Shown here: positions 19,862 to 28,017 of the stretch, piece by piece
How the letters are laid out: every line of letters starts with the position of its first letter
How positions within the stretch are numbered: position 1 is the stretch's first letter
From: Comamonadaceae bacterium 2FH
Lineage (GTDB): Bacteria > Pseudomonadota > Gammaproteobacteria > Burkholderiales > Burkholderiaceae_C
Assembly (NCBI GenBank): GCA_005503335.1
Contig: SCMQ01000023.1
Span: 1 to 64,000, forward strand
DNA length: 64,000 bases
Reading direction: 5' to 3'
Program-made: the position numbers and the translations under genes
Notes under the pieces: model-generated
Told to the model about the DNA's origin: nothing
Seen by the model: the letters and a program-made list of their open reading frames with translations, nothing else
The model's database searches: none

Positions 19862-22000
19862 TCACGGCTGCTGTTGCTGCTGCTGTGCCGCCTCGGCCGC
19901 CTGGGCCGAACGGTCGAGCAGGGCCTTCATGGACAGCTTGACGCGGCCCTTGTCGTCGGTCTCGAGCACCTTGACCTTGACGATCTGGCCTTCCTTCAGG
20001 TAGTCCGTGACCCTCTCCACGCGCTCGTGGGCGATCTGGCTGATATGCAGCAGGCCGTCCTTGCCGGGCAGCAGGTTGACCAGGGCGCCGAAGTCCAGGA
20101 TCTTGGTGACCGGGCCTTCGTAGACCTTGCCGATCTCGACCTCGGCCGTGATCTGCTCGATGCGGCGCTTGGCCTCGTCGGCCTTGGCGCTGTCGGTCGA
20201 GGCGATGGTGATGGTGCCGTCCTCGTCGATGTTGATCTGGGTGCCGGTTTCCTCGGTCAGCGCGCGGATCACGGAGCCGCCCTTGCCGATCACGTCGCGG
20301 ATCTTCTCGGGGTTGATCTTCATGGTGTAGAGCTTGGGCGCGAAGTTCGACACCTCGGCCTTGGCCTCGCCCATGGCTTCCTGCATCTTGCCCAGGATGT
20401 GCATGCGCGCCTCCTTGGCCTGGGCCAGGGCGACCTGCATGATCTCCTTGGTGATGCCCTGGATCTTGATGTCCATCTGCAGCGCGGTGATGCCGTTGGT
20501 CGTGCCTGCCACCTTGAAGTCCATGTCGCCCAGGTGGTCCTCGTCGCCCAGGATGTCGGTCAGCACGGCGAAGCGGTTGGCTTCCTTGATCAGGCCCATG
20601 GCGATGCCGGCCACATGGGCCTTCATCGGCACGCCGGCGTCCATCAGCGACAGGCAGCCGCCACAGACCGAGGCCATGGACGAGGAGCCGTTGGACTCGG
20701 TGATCTCGGACACCACGCGCATGGTGTAGGGGAACTCCTCCTTGCTCGGCAGCACGGCCACCAGGGCACGCTTGGCCAGGCGGCCGTGGCCGATCTCGCG
20801 GCGCTTGGTGCTGCCCATGCGGCCGACTTCACCGGTGGCGAAGGGAGGCATGTTGTAGTGCATCATGAAGCGGTCCTCGAACTCGCCGGCCAGCGCGTCG
20901 ATGCGCTGGGCGTCGCGTTCGGTGCCCAGCGTGGCCACCACCAGCGCCTGGGTCTCGCCGCGCGTGAACAGCGCCGAGCCATGGGTGCGGGGCAGCACGC
21001 TGTTGCGGATCTCGATGGGGCGGACGGTGCGGGTGTCGCGTCCGTCGATGCGCGGCTCGCCGGCCAGGATCTGGCCGCGCACGATGCGGGCCTCGACGTC
21101 GAACAGCATGCCCTCGACCTTGACGCTGTCGAACTCGACACCGGCTTCCTTGAGGTCGGCCATGACCACGGCATAGGCTTCGCGGCAGGCGTGGGTGCGG
21201 GCCTGCTTGTTGCGGATCTGGTAGGCCGCGCGCAGCTTGTCCTCGGCCAGGGCGGTGACCCTGGCGATCAGCGGCTCGTCCTTGGCCGGGGCTTGCCACT
21301 GCCACACCGGCTTGCCGGCCTCGCGCACCAGCTCGTGGATGGCGTTGATGGCGATGTTGCCCTGCTCGTGGCCGAACACCACGGCGCCCAGCATGACCTC
21401 CTCGGGCAGTTGCCGGGCCTCGGACTCGACCATCAGCACGGCGGCTTCGGTGCCGGCGACGACCAGGTCCATCTGGCTGCTCTTGCGCGCGGTCTGGCCC
21501 GGGTTCAGCACGTACTCGCCGTTGATGTAGCCCACGCGCGCGGCACCGATCGGGCCGTTGAACGGAATGCCGGAGACGGCCAGGGCCGCGCTGGTGGCGA
21601 TCATGGCGGCGATGTCGGCGTCAACCTCGGGGTTCAGCGACAGCGTGTGGATCACCACGTGCACTTCGTTGAAGAAGCCCTCGGGGAACAGCGGACGGAT
21701 CGGGCGGTCGATCAGGCGGCTGGTCAGGGTCTCGAGCTCGCTGGGCTTGGCCTCGCGCTTGAAGAAGCTGCCGGGGATCTTGCCGGCGGCGTAGGTCTTC
21801 TCGATGTAGTCGACGGTCAGCGGGAAGAAGTCCTGGCCCGGCTTGGCGGACTTGGAGGCGACCACGGTGGCCAGCACCACGGTGTCGTCGATGTTCACCA
21901 GCACGGCGCCGGAGGCCTGGCGCGCGATCTCGCCGGTTTCCATGACGACGGTCTTGTCGCCCCACTGGAAGCTCTTGGTGACTTTGTTGAAGATGGACAT
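19862..22000 (-). CDS. pnp: Polyribonucleotide nucleotidyltransferase (PNPase)
   Basis: PNPase is a phosphorolytic 3'-5' exoribonuclease of the RNA degradosome. The 712-residue product has the two RNase PH-like domains (about residues 10-230 and 315-540), then a KH domain ([20 protein letters not shown], about 562-581) and an S1 domain ([20 protein letters not shown], about 628-647). The extreme C terminus is a short run of glutamines. The ATG at 22000 is preceded by AAGGAG. It lies downstream of rpsO, the classic rpsO-pnp arrangement, with a terminator-like hairpin between them. Confidence 0.98.
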   Translation of the reverse strand: MSIFNKVTKSFQWGDKTVVMETGEIARQASGAVLVNIDDTVVLATVVASKSAKPGQDFFPLTVDYIEKTYAAGKIPGSFFKREAKPSELETLTSRLIDRPIRPLFPEGFFNEVHVVIHTLSLNPEVDADIAAMIATSAALAVSGIPFNGPIGAARVGYINGEYVLNPGQTARKSSQMDLVVAGTEAAVLMVESEARQLPEEVMLGAVVFGHEQGNIAINAIHELVREAGKPVWQWQAPAKDEPLIARVTALAEDKLRAAYQIRNKQARTHACREAYAVVMADLKEAGVEFDSVKVEGMLFDVEARIVRGQILAGEPRIDGRDTRTVRPIEIRNSVLPRTHGSALFTRGETQALVVATLGTERDAQRIDALAGEFEDRFMMHYNMPPFATGEVGRMGSTKRREIGHGRLAKRALVAVLPSKEEFPYTMRVVSEITESNGSSSMASVCGGCLSLMDAGVPMKAHVAGIAMGLIKEANRFAVLTDILGDEDHLGDMDFKVAGTTNGITALQMDIKIQGITKEIMQVALAQAKEARMHILGKMQEAMGEAKAEVSNFAPKLYTMKINPEKIRDVIGKGGSVIRALTEETGTQINIDEDGTITIASTDSAKADEAKRRIEQITAEVEIGKVYEGPVTKILDFGALVNLLPGKDGLLHISQIAHERVERVTDYLKEGQIVKVKVLETDDKGRVKLSMKALLDRSAQAAEAAQQQQQQP

Positions 22001-22164
22001 GTCAACTCCTTTTCGTATAGCAGGTCATGCCCGACCTGTAAGGGCTGGAGCGCAATGCAGAACACGATGCCATTCCACCAGCGCGCCGACGCGGCGCGTT
22101 CGTGGAATGACACAGCTTCGCTCTGCCCTGCAGACTCCGGAAGAAACGAAGAAAAACAAAGAAC

Positions 22165-22200
22165 AAAGCGCCTGGGCCAGCAAGCTGACGCAGGCGCTTT
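22165..22200 (-). terminator. Hairpin between rpsO and pnp
   Basis: A 10-bp perfect stem AAAGCGCCTG / CAGGCGCTTT with a 16-base loop, followed on the minus strand by a U-rich tract (TTGTTCTTTGTTTTTC). It starts 16 bases after the rpsO stop. In E. coli this gap holds an attenuator and an RNase III site that controls pnp; the position here suggests a similar role. Confidence 0.8.
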
Positions 22201-22216
22201 TCATGCGTGCAGGTTC

Positions 22217-22483
22217 TTACTTACGCAGGCCCAGCTTGGCAATCAACGCGACGTAGCGGTCGGCGTCCTTGGACTTGAGGTAGTCCAGCAGCTTGCGGCG
22301 GCGGCTGACCATGCGCAGCAGGCCGCGGCGGCCATGGTGGTCCTTGGCATGCGTCTTGAAGTGGGGGGTCAGCTCGTTGATGCGGGCGGTCAGCAGGGCG
22401 ACCTGGACTTCGGGGCTGCCCGTGTCGCTGGCGCTGCGCGCATTGGCCTTGACGACCTCGGCCTTGACGGAGGATGCAATCAT
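22217..22483 (-). CDS. rpsO: 30S ribosomal protein S15
   Basis: S15 is a primary 16S rRNA-binding protein of the small subunit. The product has 88 residues with the typical segments [20 protein letters not shown] and [16 protein letters not shown] followed by [10 protein letters not shown]. The ATG is at 22481-22483, with AAGGAAA upstream. A larger open frame reaching further upstream has no protein-like content before this Met. It leads the rpsO-pnp unit. Confidence 0.98.
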   Translation of the reverse strand: MIASSVKAEVVKANARSASDTGSPEVQVALLTARINELTPHFKTHAKDHHGRRGLLRMVSRRRKLLDYLKSKDADRYVALIAKLGLRK

Positions 22484-22512
22484 TTCGGTTTCCTTGAGTA
22501 TGTTTTGACTTG

Positions 22513-22573
22513 CGCTGCCGGCTGGAAGGGCTGGCAGCGTGCGCCCTGCAAAATGCAAAGCCTGGGGATTATA
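22513..22573 (-). promoter_or_regulatory. rpsO promoter -10 and leader hairpin
   Basis: On the minus strand a TATAAT element (22568-22573) would start an rpsO transcript near 22561. The ~77-base leader contains a 7-bp hairpin CGCTGCC / GGCAGCG (22513-22519 with 22533-22539). S15 represses its own mRNA through leader structures in other bacteria, so this hairpin is a candidate regulatory element; no -35 match is convincing. Confidence 0.45.
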
Positions 22574-22587
22574 ACCCGAAGCGGTAT

Positions 22588-23829
22588 TCAGCCGCGCCCC
22601 TGGGCCGCGAGCCAGCGCCGCAGCCGCGCCACGCCCAGGACCAGGCGCTGGCTGTCCCTGGAGGCGAAGCACCAGCGCAGCCAGCCCTGGGCCTCGGGCC
22701 CGAAGGCATTGCCGGGGGCCAGCCCCAGGCCGGCCTCGGCCACCAGCCGCTTGGCCAGCGCCAGCGAGTCGTCCCAACCCTCGAGCCGGAAGAAGGCGTA
22801 CATGCCGCCGCGCGCCGGCGCCAGCTGCACGCCCGGCAGCTCGGCCAGCAGCGGCACCAGCAGGTCGCGGCAGGCCTTCAGGCGCGCCACCACGCCGGGC
22901 GTGACCTCGGCCTGGCGCTGCAGTGCCACCACGGCGGCGCGCTGGGTGAACACGCTGGCGCAGGAGGTGTTGAACTCGATCAGCTTGCCCATGGACTCGG
23001 TCAGGGCCGGCGGCATCACCAGCCAGCCCAGGCGCCAGCCCGTCATCAGAAAGCTCTTGGAGAAGCTGTGCACCACGACCAGGCGGTCGTCGGCGGCCGC
23101 ACTGTCCAGGAACGAGGGCGCGCAAATGACGCCCCCCGAGGCGCCTTGCGCCTCCCCCCCAAGGGGGGCACCTGCCTTGGGGCGGCCCGGCGGCAGGCCG
23201 TTGGCCGTGTCGTCGCCGTAGTAAAGCCGCTCGTAGACCTCGTCGGCCAGGATCCAGGTACCGGTTCGGCGGCAATGCGACAGCAGGGCCTGCTGCTCGG
23301 CGCGCGTGAGCGTCCAGCCCGTGGGGTTGTTCGGCGAATTGACGATCAGCAGCTTGGTGGCCGGGGTGATGGCATCCAGCAGCGCGTCCAGGTCCAGCGC
23401 CCATTCGCCGCCGCGCGGCTGCAGCGGCACACAGCGCAGCTTGGCGCCCAGGATCAGGGGCTGGGCCGTGAGGTTGGGCCAGACCGGGGTCACGGCGACC
23501 ACCTCGTCGCCCGGATCCACCAGGGCCTGGATGGCCAGCATCAGCGCGTTGACGCCGCCCGAGGTGATGGCGATGCGCTGCGGAGAGACCGCCCCGTGCA
23601 GCCCGCCCATGTAATCGGCCACGGCCTGGCGCAGCTCCGGCAGGCCCAGGTTGTGCGCATAGAAGGTCTCGCCGCGCTGCAGCGAATCGATCGCGGCCTG
23701 GCGGATGAACTCGGGCGTGACCTCGTCGCTCTCGCCGAACCAGAAGGCCAGCACGTCCTCGCGCCCCAGGCCGGCGTTGGCGACTTCACGGATCTTGGAG
23801 GCTTCGAGCTGCAGTATGGCTGGGCGCAT
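22588..23829 (-). CDS. PLP-dependent aminotransferase, class I/II fold
   Basis: A 413-residue fold-type I aminotransferase. The cofactor lysine is in [15 protein letters not shown] (about residue 250); PNNPTG lies at about 178 and the C-terminal arginine region is [12 protein letters not shown] chose the ATG at 23829 ([20 protein letters not shown]). The substrate is unresolved: the family includes aspartate/aromatic and alanine transaminases. Oddity: about 28 residues from [15 protein letters not shown] to GGVI are encoded by an in-frame copy of the GC-rich repeat (23130-23195), placed between the [10 protein letters not shown] strand and the cofactor-lysine segment. Confidence 0.88.
   Translation of the reverse strand: MRPAILQLEASKIREVANAGLGREDVLAFWFGESDEVTPEFIRQAAIDSLQRGETFYAHNLGLPELRQAVADYMGGLHGAVSPQRIAITSGGVNALMLAIQALVDPGDEVVAVTPVWPNLTAQPLILGAKLRCVPLQPRGGEWALDLDALLDAITPATKLLIVNSPNNPTGWTLTRAEQQALLSHCRRTGTWILADEVYERLYYGDDTANGLPPGRPKAGAPLGGEAQGASGGVICAPSFLDSAAADDRLVVVHSFSKSFLMTGWRLGWLVMPPALTESMGKLIEFNTSCASVFTQRAAVVALQRQAEVTPGVVARLKACRDLLVPLLAELPGVQLAPARGGMYAFFRLEGWDDSLALAKRLVAEAGLGLAPGNAFGPEAQGWLRWCFASRDSQRLVLGVARLRRWLAAQGRG
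23130..23195 (+). repeat. GC-rich repeat, copy 5, inside the aminotransferase gene
   Basis: On the plus strand it has a variant of the palindrome (GCCCCCCGAG...), a second inverted segment CCCCCC-AAGGGGGG, and the TTGGGGCGGCCCGGCGG end. It lies within a minus-strand coding region and keeps the frame open. Unlike the other copies it is oriented against the host gene. Confidence 0.82.
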
Positions 23830-23917
23830 GGCGAGGAAATGAAGACAAAGGGACGACGATCGTAGCGGAGCGCGCCTCGCTATGATGGCGCGACAACAGG
23901 AAACCCCAGGAGGACGC

Positions 23918-24163
23918 ATGACCCGAATCGCCCCTTCCCACGCCGCCCTGGCGCTGGGCCTGGCCCTGCTGCTCGCAGGCCCCTGCAGCCAGGCTACCGA
24001 GCCGCAAGGGCGCAGCGTCAAGCAGCACACCGCCAAGCACAAGGTCGCCAAGCCCCGCTTCGAGACCGGCTCGGGCGAGACGGTGAGCGAGCGCGAGCGC
24101 CGCCTGTACCGCGAATGCCGGGGCCGGCCCAACGCAGGCGCCTGCGAAGGTTTCGCGCGCTGA
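23918..24163 (+). CDS. Small exported protein of unknown function
   Basis: An 81-residue protein with a clear Sec signal peptide: basic start MTRIAPS, hydrophobic ALALGLALLLAG and a likely cleavage after SQA (about residue 25). The mature part is about 55 residues, basic, ending RRLYRECRGRPNAGACEGFAR with two cysteines that could form a disulfide. AGGAGG precedes the ATG, which favours this start over an in-frame ATG at 23882. A TATGAT -10 lies at 23881. It is divergent from the aminotransferase. I do not recognise a characterised family. Confidence 0.7.
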   Translation: MTRIAPSHAALALGLALLLAGPCSQATEPQGRSVKQHTAKHKVAKPRFETGSGETVSERERRLYRECRGRPNAGACEGFAR

Positions 24164-24175
24164 GGCCTGCGCCGC

Positions 24176-25459
24176 TTAGCCCGGGCGCAGCATGCGGCAG
24201 CTGGTCGGCAGCTCGGCCTGGGTCGCGGCTATCTGGCGCACCACGCGAAAGCCGTAGCCCGAGCCCTCGACGTCGAACTTGACGCCCGGCGCGCCCTGGC
24301 GCTCCATCACGCCGACCACCAGCGGCTGCTGGAACTGGTGGTCGGCCGCTCGCATCTGCCCGGACTGGCCGTACAGGCTCACGCTCACCCGCGCCAGCCG
24401 CTCGGCCACCGCCACGGCCTCGCTCGACCCGGCCTGCGCCATGGCCTGTGCCAGCGCCTCGACCATGAGCTGCATGCGCAGGTGCAGGTAGTCGTCGGCT
24501 GGCCTGGGAAAGCGCTGGCGAAAGGCCTGGTAGAAGGCCTCGTTCTGCGCGCCGGGCAGGTTGGGCAGCCACTCGGCCACCGCCACCACGCGGCCTATGC
24601 CGGCGTCGCCGATCGCGGCCGGCGCGCCCAGCGCGTTGCCGTAGAAGGTGTAGAAGCGCCCTTCGAACCCGACCTCGCGTGCGGCCTTGACCAGCAGCGT
24701 GAGGTCGTTGCCCCAGTTGCCGGTGATCACGGCCTGTGCGCCGCTGGCCTTGATCTTGGCAGCATAGGGCAGGAAATCCTTGATCCGGCCGACCGGGTGC
24801 AATTCGTCGCCGACGATCTGCATGTCCGGGCGCTGGGCCGCCAGCTGCCGCCTGGCCTCGCGTAGCACGGCCTGGCCGAAGCTGTAGTCCTGGCCGATCA
24901 GGTAGGCCGAGGACACGGCCTTGTCGTCCTTGATCACCTGCATCAGCGCCGCCATGCGCATGTCGGCATGGGCGTCGAAGCGGAAATGCCAGAAGCTGCA
25001 TTTCTCGTTGGTCAGGGCCGGGTCCACCGCCGCGTAGTTGAGGAACAGCACGCGCTGCCCGGGGGCGCGCTCGTTGTGCTTGTTGATCGCGTCCAGCAGG
25101 GCCGCCGCGGTGGCAGACGAGTTGCCCTGCAGCACGAAGGACGCGCCGTCGTCGAGGGCCGAGCGCAGCGCCGACAGCGCCTCCTCGTTCTGGCCCTTGC
25201 TGTCGTAGCGCAGCAGCGCCAGCGGCCGCGGCCCCGCCGCCGTGCGCACGCCGCCGCGCGCGTTCACGCGCTCCACCGCCCACAGCAGGTTGCGGTAAAC
25301 GGCCTCGCCGGTGTTGGCGAAGGCCCCGCTCAGGCTCTCGATCAGGGCCAGCTTGACGGGGGCCTGGGCCGTCGCCTGGGCCCGCAGCGCCAGGGGTGCG
25401 AACAACGAGCTCAGGGCCAGGGCGGTCGATTTCAAGACCCGGCGACGATCATTTTTCAT
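24176..25459 (-). CDS. ABC transporter substrate-binding protein, branched-chain amino acid type
   Basis: A 427-residue periplasmic binding protein of the LivJ/type 1 fold (Peripla_BP_6). The N terminus carries DRRRVLK followed by a hydrophobic stretch ending LALRAQA, which looks like a Tat signal. The binding-protein core begins PVKLALIESLSGAFANTGEAV and contains the YRQDYSFG-like IGQDYSFGQAVLREA segment. No permease or ATPase genes are adjacent, so it is an orphan component. Ligand unknown; small amino acids, amides or aromatic acids are common for this family. It ends 13 bases from the convergent small exported gene. Confidence 0.88.
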   Translation of the reverse strand: MKNDRRRVLKSTALALSSLFAPLALRAQATAQAPVKLALIESLSGAFANTGEAVYRNLLWAVERVNARGGVRTAAGPRPLALLRYDSKGQNEEALSALRSALDDGASFVLQGNSSATAAALLDAINKHNERAPGQRVLFLNYAAVDPALTNEKCSFWHFRFDAHADMRMAALMQVIKDDKAVSSAYLIGQDYSFGQAVLREARRQLAAQRPDMQIVGDELHPVGRIKDFLPYAAKIKASGAQAVITGNWGNDLTLLVKAAREVGFEGRFYTFYGNALGAPAAIGDAGIGRVVAVAEWLPNLPGAQNEAFYQAFRQRFPRPADDYLHLRMQLMVEALAQAMAQAGSSEAVAVAERLARVSVSLYGQSGQMRAADHQFQQPLVVGVMERQGAPGVKFDVEGSGYGFRVVRQIAATQAELPTSCRMLRPG

Positions 25460-25590
25460 GCAACAAGCTTCTCTTGAAAAAGCGGCGTGGCGCGCACAGA
25501 TGGGGCCATGCGGTGCTCATGGTGGAGCGCCGCGCAGTGTAAGCGCTGGCCGGCCCCGGCCCGCCTCATGAATCGACAAGGAGCTTTGAC

Positions 25591-25971
25591 ATGTTTTTCG
25601 GACCCGTCGTTCGCACCCGCACCGTCCCGCCCGCCTACCGTTCTTTCGACCGCAGCTTCGAGCGCTTGGTCAACGACGCCTGGAGGGACAGCACCCAGCG
25701 CGGGCTCGACCTGGCGCAGGACGACAAGGCCTGGACCCTGTCGCTGGACCTGCCCGGCCTGGCCAAGGAAGAGCTGAACATAGGCATCGAGGGCGCCGTG
25801 GTGCGCATCGCGAGCAAGCCCGAGGCCCGGCGCCAGGTGCGCGCCGCCTACGAGCTGCCGCAGGACATCGACGCCGGCGCGAGCAGCGCCAAGCTCGAGA
25901 ACGGGGTGCTGACCCTGACCCTGGCCAAGCAGCCGCCTATGGCCAAGGCCACGCAGCTCACGGTGAACTGA
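25591..25971 (+). CDS. Hsp20 / alpha-crystallin family small heat-shock protein
   Basis: A 126-residue small chaperone. The alpha-crystallin domain spans about residues 40-120: [20 protein letters not shown] is the first half and the conserved end is the A-x-L-x-N-G-V-L-x-L motif, seen as [14 protein letters not shown]. The C-terminal IXI-type motif is not obvious. AAGGAG lies 7 bases upstream of the ATG. Its 3' end overlaps the 3' end of the convergent tsaD by 14 bases. No heat-shock promoter was identified. Confidence 0.87.
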   Translation: MFFGPVVRTRTVPPAYRSFDRSFERLVNDAWRDSTQRGLDLAQDDKAWTLSLDLPGLAKEELNIGIEGAVVRIASKPEARRQVRAAYELPQDIDAGASSAKLENGVLTLTLAKQPPMAKATQLTVN

Positions 25972-27013
25972 GGCTTCTTCCGGCCACCAACGCGTCCAGC
26001 GGCCAGCGCGGCTGGACGTCGAAGGCATAGGCGCGGCGGGCCTGCTGGACACCCGCCTGCAGGCGCATGGCCGCGGCCATCGCGATCATCGCGCCGTTGT
26101 CGGTGCACAGCGAGAGTTCGGGGTAGTGCACGCGCACGCCGCGCCGGGCGCAGGCCGCGTCGAGCTGCTGGCGCAGCTCGCGATTGGCCCCCACGCCGCC
26201 GGCCACCACCAGGCGCCTGAGCCCACTCTCTTGAAGGGCGGCCAGCGACTTCTTCACGAGCACATCGACGATCGCGGCCTGGGTGGACGCCGCGAGGTCG
26301 GCCTTGCGCGCCTCGAGCGCATCGCCGAGCTTGCGCGCCTGTGTCATCACCGCGGTCTTCAGCCCGGCAAAGGAGAAATCCAGGTCGCCGCTGTGCAGCA
26401 GCGGGCGCGGCAGCTTGAACGCCGCCGGGTCGCCCTGCTCGGCCAGCCGCGACAGCGCAGGCCCGCCGGGGTAGCCCAGGCCCAGCAGCTTGGCCGACTT
26501 GTCGAAGGCCTCGCCGGCCGCATCGTCTATGGTCTCGCCCAGCAGCTGGTAGCGGCCCACGCCGTCCACGCGCATCAGCTGCGTGTGGCCGCCCGAGACC
26601 AGCAGCGCGACGAAGGGGAACTCGGGCGGGTCGGCGCTCAGGAAGGGCGAGAGCAGATGGCCCTCGAGGTGGTGCACGCCGAGCACCGGCTTGTCCAGCG
26701 CCGCTCCCAGGGCGCAGGCCACGCCCGCGCCGACCAGCAGCGCGCCGGCCAAGCCGGGACCGCGCGTGTAGGCCACCACGTCCAGATCCGGCAAGCCGCG
26801 GCCCGCCTCGGCCAGCACCTGCTCGGTCAGCGGCAGCACGCGGCGGATATGGTCGCGGCTGGCCAGCTCGGGCACCACGCCGCCGTAGGCCTGGTGCATC
26901 TGGATCTGGCTGTGCAGCGCATGGGCGCGCAGCGCCGGCACGCCGGCGCCGGCTGCCTCGACCAGCGCCACACCGGTTTCGTCGCAGGAGGATTCGATGC
27001 CCAAAATCAACAT
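25958..27013 (-). CDS. tsaD: tRNA N6-adenosine threonylcarbamoyltransferase
   Basis: TsaD transfers the threonylcarbamoyl group to A37 of ANN-decoding tRNAs, with TsaB and TsaE. The 351-residue product starts [14 protein letters not shown], the ASKHA ATPase loop. The metal histidines are in [10 protein letters not shown] (about residue 117), and [22 protein letters not shown] and [10 protein letters not shown] are further signatures. It is transcribed away from nasT; the 62-base gap holds a sigma-54-like element for the opposite gene. Confidence 0.98.
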   Translation of the reverse strand: MLILGIESSCDETGVALVEAAGAGVPALRAHALHSQIQMHQAYGGVVPELASRDHIRRVLPLTEQVLAEAGRGLPDLDVVAYTRGPGLAGALLVGAGVACALGAALDKPVLGVHHLEGHLLSPFLSADPPEFPFVALLVSGGHTQLMRVDGVGRYQLLGETIDDAAGEAFDKSAKLLGLGYPGGPALSRLAEQGDPAAFKLPRPLLHSGDLDFSFAGLKTAVMTQARKLGDALEARKADLAASTQAAIVDVLVKKSLAALQESGLRRLVVAGGVGANRELRQQLDAACARRGVRVHYPELSLCTDNGAMIAMAAAMRLQAGVQQARRAYAFDVQPRWPLDALVAGRSLSSP

Positions 27014-27048
27014 AGGGAGGCGAGTTTAGCGCCGCAGGGCCATGGGTC

Positions 27049-27064
27049 TGGCGTGATTCTTGCA
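27049..27064 (+). promoter_or_regulatory. Sigma-54-type promoter upstream of nasT
   Basis: TGGCGTGATTCTTGCA has the -24/-12 spacing (GG and GC 12 bp apart), with one mismatch (TGGCG instead of TGGCA). A start site about 12 bases after the GC would be at 27075, immediately before the nasT ATG at 27076. Confidence 0.6.
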
Positions 27065-27075
27065 TCTCCCTGCAC

Positions 27076-27702
27076 ATGAACGAGGCGCTCAGAATCATCG
27101 TCGTGGCTCCCGAGCTGGCCGTCGCCGACCCCAGCGACGCGGCGGCGCTGGCGCAGGCCGAGCGCTCGCGTTCGCTGCGCATCGCCCTGCTCGAGAACGG
27201 CTACAACCTGATCGCCGTCCTGCCCTCGGACGCCTTTCTGCCGCAGCGCATCGCCCAGCTGCAGCCCGACATGGTGATCGTGGACGCCGAGAGCGAGGCG
27301 CGCGACACGCTGGAGCATGTGGTGATGGCCACGCGCGACGCCAGGCGCCCCATCGTGATGTTCACCAACGACAGCGACACCCGCCATGTCAAGGACGCGG
27401 TGGCGGCCGGCGTCTCGGCCTACGTCGTCGCCGGCCTGGCGCCCGAGCGCATACGCCCCATCCTGGATGTGGCGATGGCACGCTTCCAGCACGAGCAGGC
27501 GCTGCGCGCCGAGCTGGCCGAGGCCCGCACCGAGCTGCAGGACCGCAAGCTGATCGACCGCGCCAAGGGCCTGCTGATGCAGCGCCAGGGCCTGAGCGAG
27601 CAGGCCGCCTACGACAAGCTGCGCAGGACCGCCATGGACAAGAACCTCAAGCTGGCCGAGGTGGCCCAGCGCATCCTGGACGTGGCCGACCTGCTCGGTT
27701 GA
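27076..27702 (+). CDS. nasT: ANTAR-domain response regulator (NasT-like antiterminator)
   Basis: A 208-residue regulator with an N-terminal receiver-like domain (about residues 5-130; the phospho-acceptor position falls in MVIVDAESEA) and a C-terminal ANTAR RNA-binding domain (about 140-205: DRKLIDRAKGLLMQRQGLSEQAAYDKLRR split here by helix). NasT proteins bind twin hexaloop hairpins in nitrate-assimilation leaders and prevent termination; such a leader lies directly downstream, before nrtA. No ribosome binding site precedes the ATG, and the sigma-54 element predicts a transcript starting at or one base before it, so it may be leaderless. The usual partner, the nitrate sensor NasS, is not adjacent. 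Confidence 0.87.
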   Translation: MNEALRIIVVAPELAVADPSDAAALAQAERSRSLRIALLENGYNLIAVLPSDAFLPQRIAQLQPDMVIVDAESEARDTLEHVVMATRDARRPIVMFTNDSDTRHVKDAVAAGVSAYVVAGLAPERIRPILDVAMARFQHEQALRAELAEARTELQDRKLIDRAKGLLMQRQGLSEQAAYDKLRRTAMDKNLKLAEVAQRILDVADLLG

Positions 27703-27719
27703 GCCCCCGCCCTGGTGCA

Positions 27720-27738
27720 GCGCACAACGAAGGTGCGC
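27720..27738 (+). promoter_or_regulatory. Candidate NtrC binding site upstream of nrtA
   Basis: Perfect inverted repeat GCGCAC-N7-GTGCGC; the GCAC-N7-GTGC core equals the spacing of E. coli NtrC sites at glnA. Its centre is about 127 bp upstream of the predicted nrtA start, the range for an enhancer. Only one clear site was found. Confidence 0.5.
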
Positions 27739-27829
27739 AGCCCCTGGCCCCAGCCCCCAAGCCCGTGCATCCCTGGCCTGCAGGTGATTCTGCGCTGCGC
27801 AGGCCCTGGCAAAACGAGCCCAAAGAAGC

Positions 27830-27845
27830 TGGCACGGCCCTTGCT
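27830..27845 (+). promoter_or_regulatory. Sigma-54 promoter of the nrt operon
   Basis: TGGCACGGCCCTTGCT matches the -24/-12 consensus at every conserved position. The predicted transcript start is near 27856, three bases before the first ANTAR hairpin, so the whole antitermination leader would be transcribed. Confidence 0.85.
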
Positions 27846-27858
27846 TTAAACCCTGCAA

Positions 27859-27901
27859 GACCAAAGATGGTCGTTTGAGCAGCCCGGTCCAACGGCGGAC
27901 C
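27859..27901 (+). promoter_or_regulatory. Twin hexaloop hairpins, ANTAR (NasT) RNA target
   Basis: Hairpin 1: GACC, loop AAAGAT, GGTC (27859-27872). Hairpin 2: GGTCC, loop AACGGC, GGACC (27886-27901), extendable by two C-G pairs past a mismatch. Both six-base loops have A at position 1 and G at position 4, the diagnostic pattern for ANTAR binding sites. A terminator follows 18 bases later. Confidence 0.88.
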
Positions 27902-27919
27902 AGGCCACTCACCCCGGAC

Positions 27920-27992
27920 AAAGGCGTCCCCACCCGCGCACGGCCCTGCAGCCTGCAGACCGCGCGCACGGTGAGGACGCCTTTTTGTTTTT
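27920..27992 (+). terminator. Leader terminator controlled by NasT
   Basis: A long hairpin whose base is AAAGGCGTCC (27920-27929) paired with GGACGCCTTT (27975-27984), followed by a U-rich run (TTGTTTTTT). It lies between the ANTAR hairpins and the nrtA start and would stop transcription unless NasT binds upstream. Confidence 0.88.
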
Positions 27993-28017
27993 TCTGCCTA
28001 GCCCTTTGGAGTGATGC

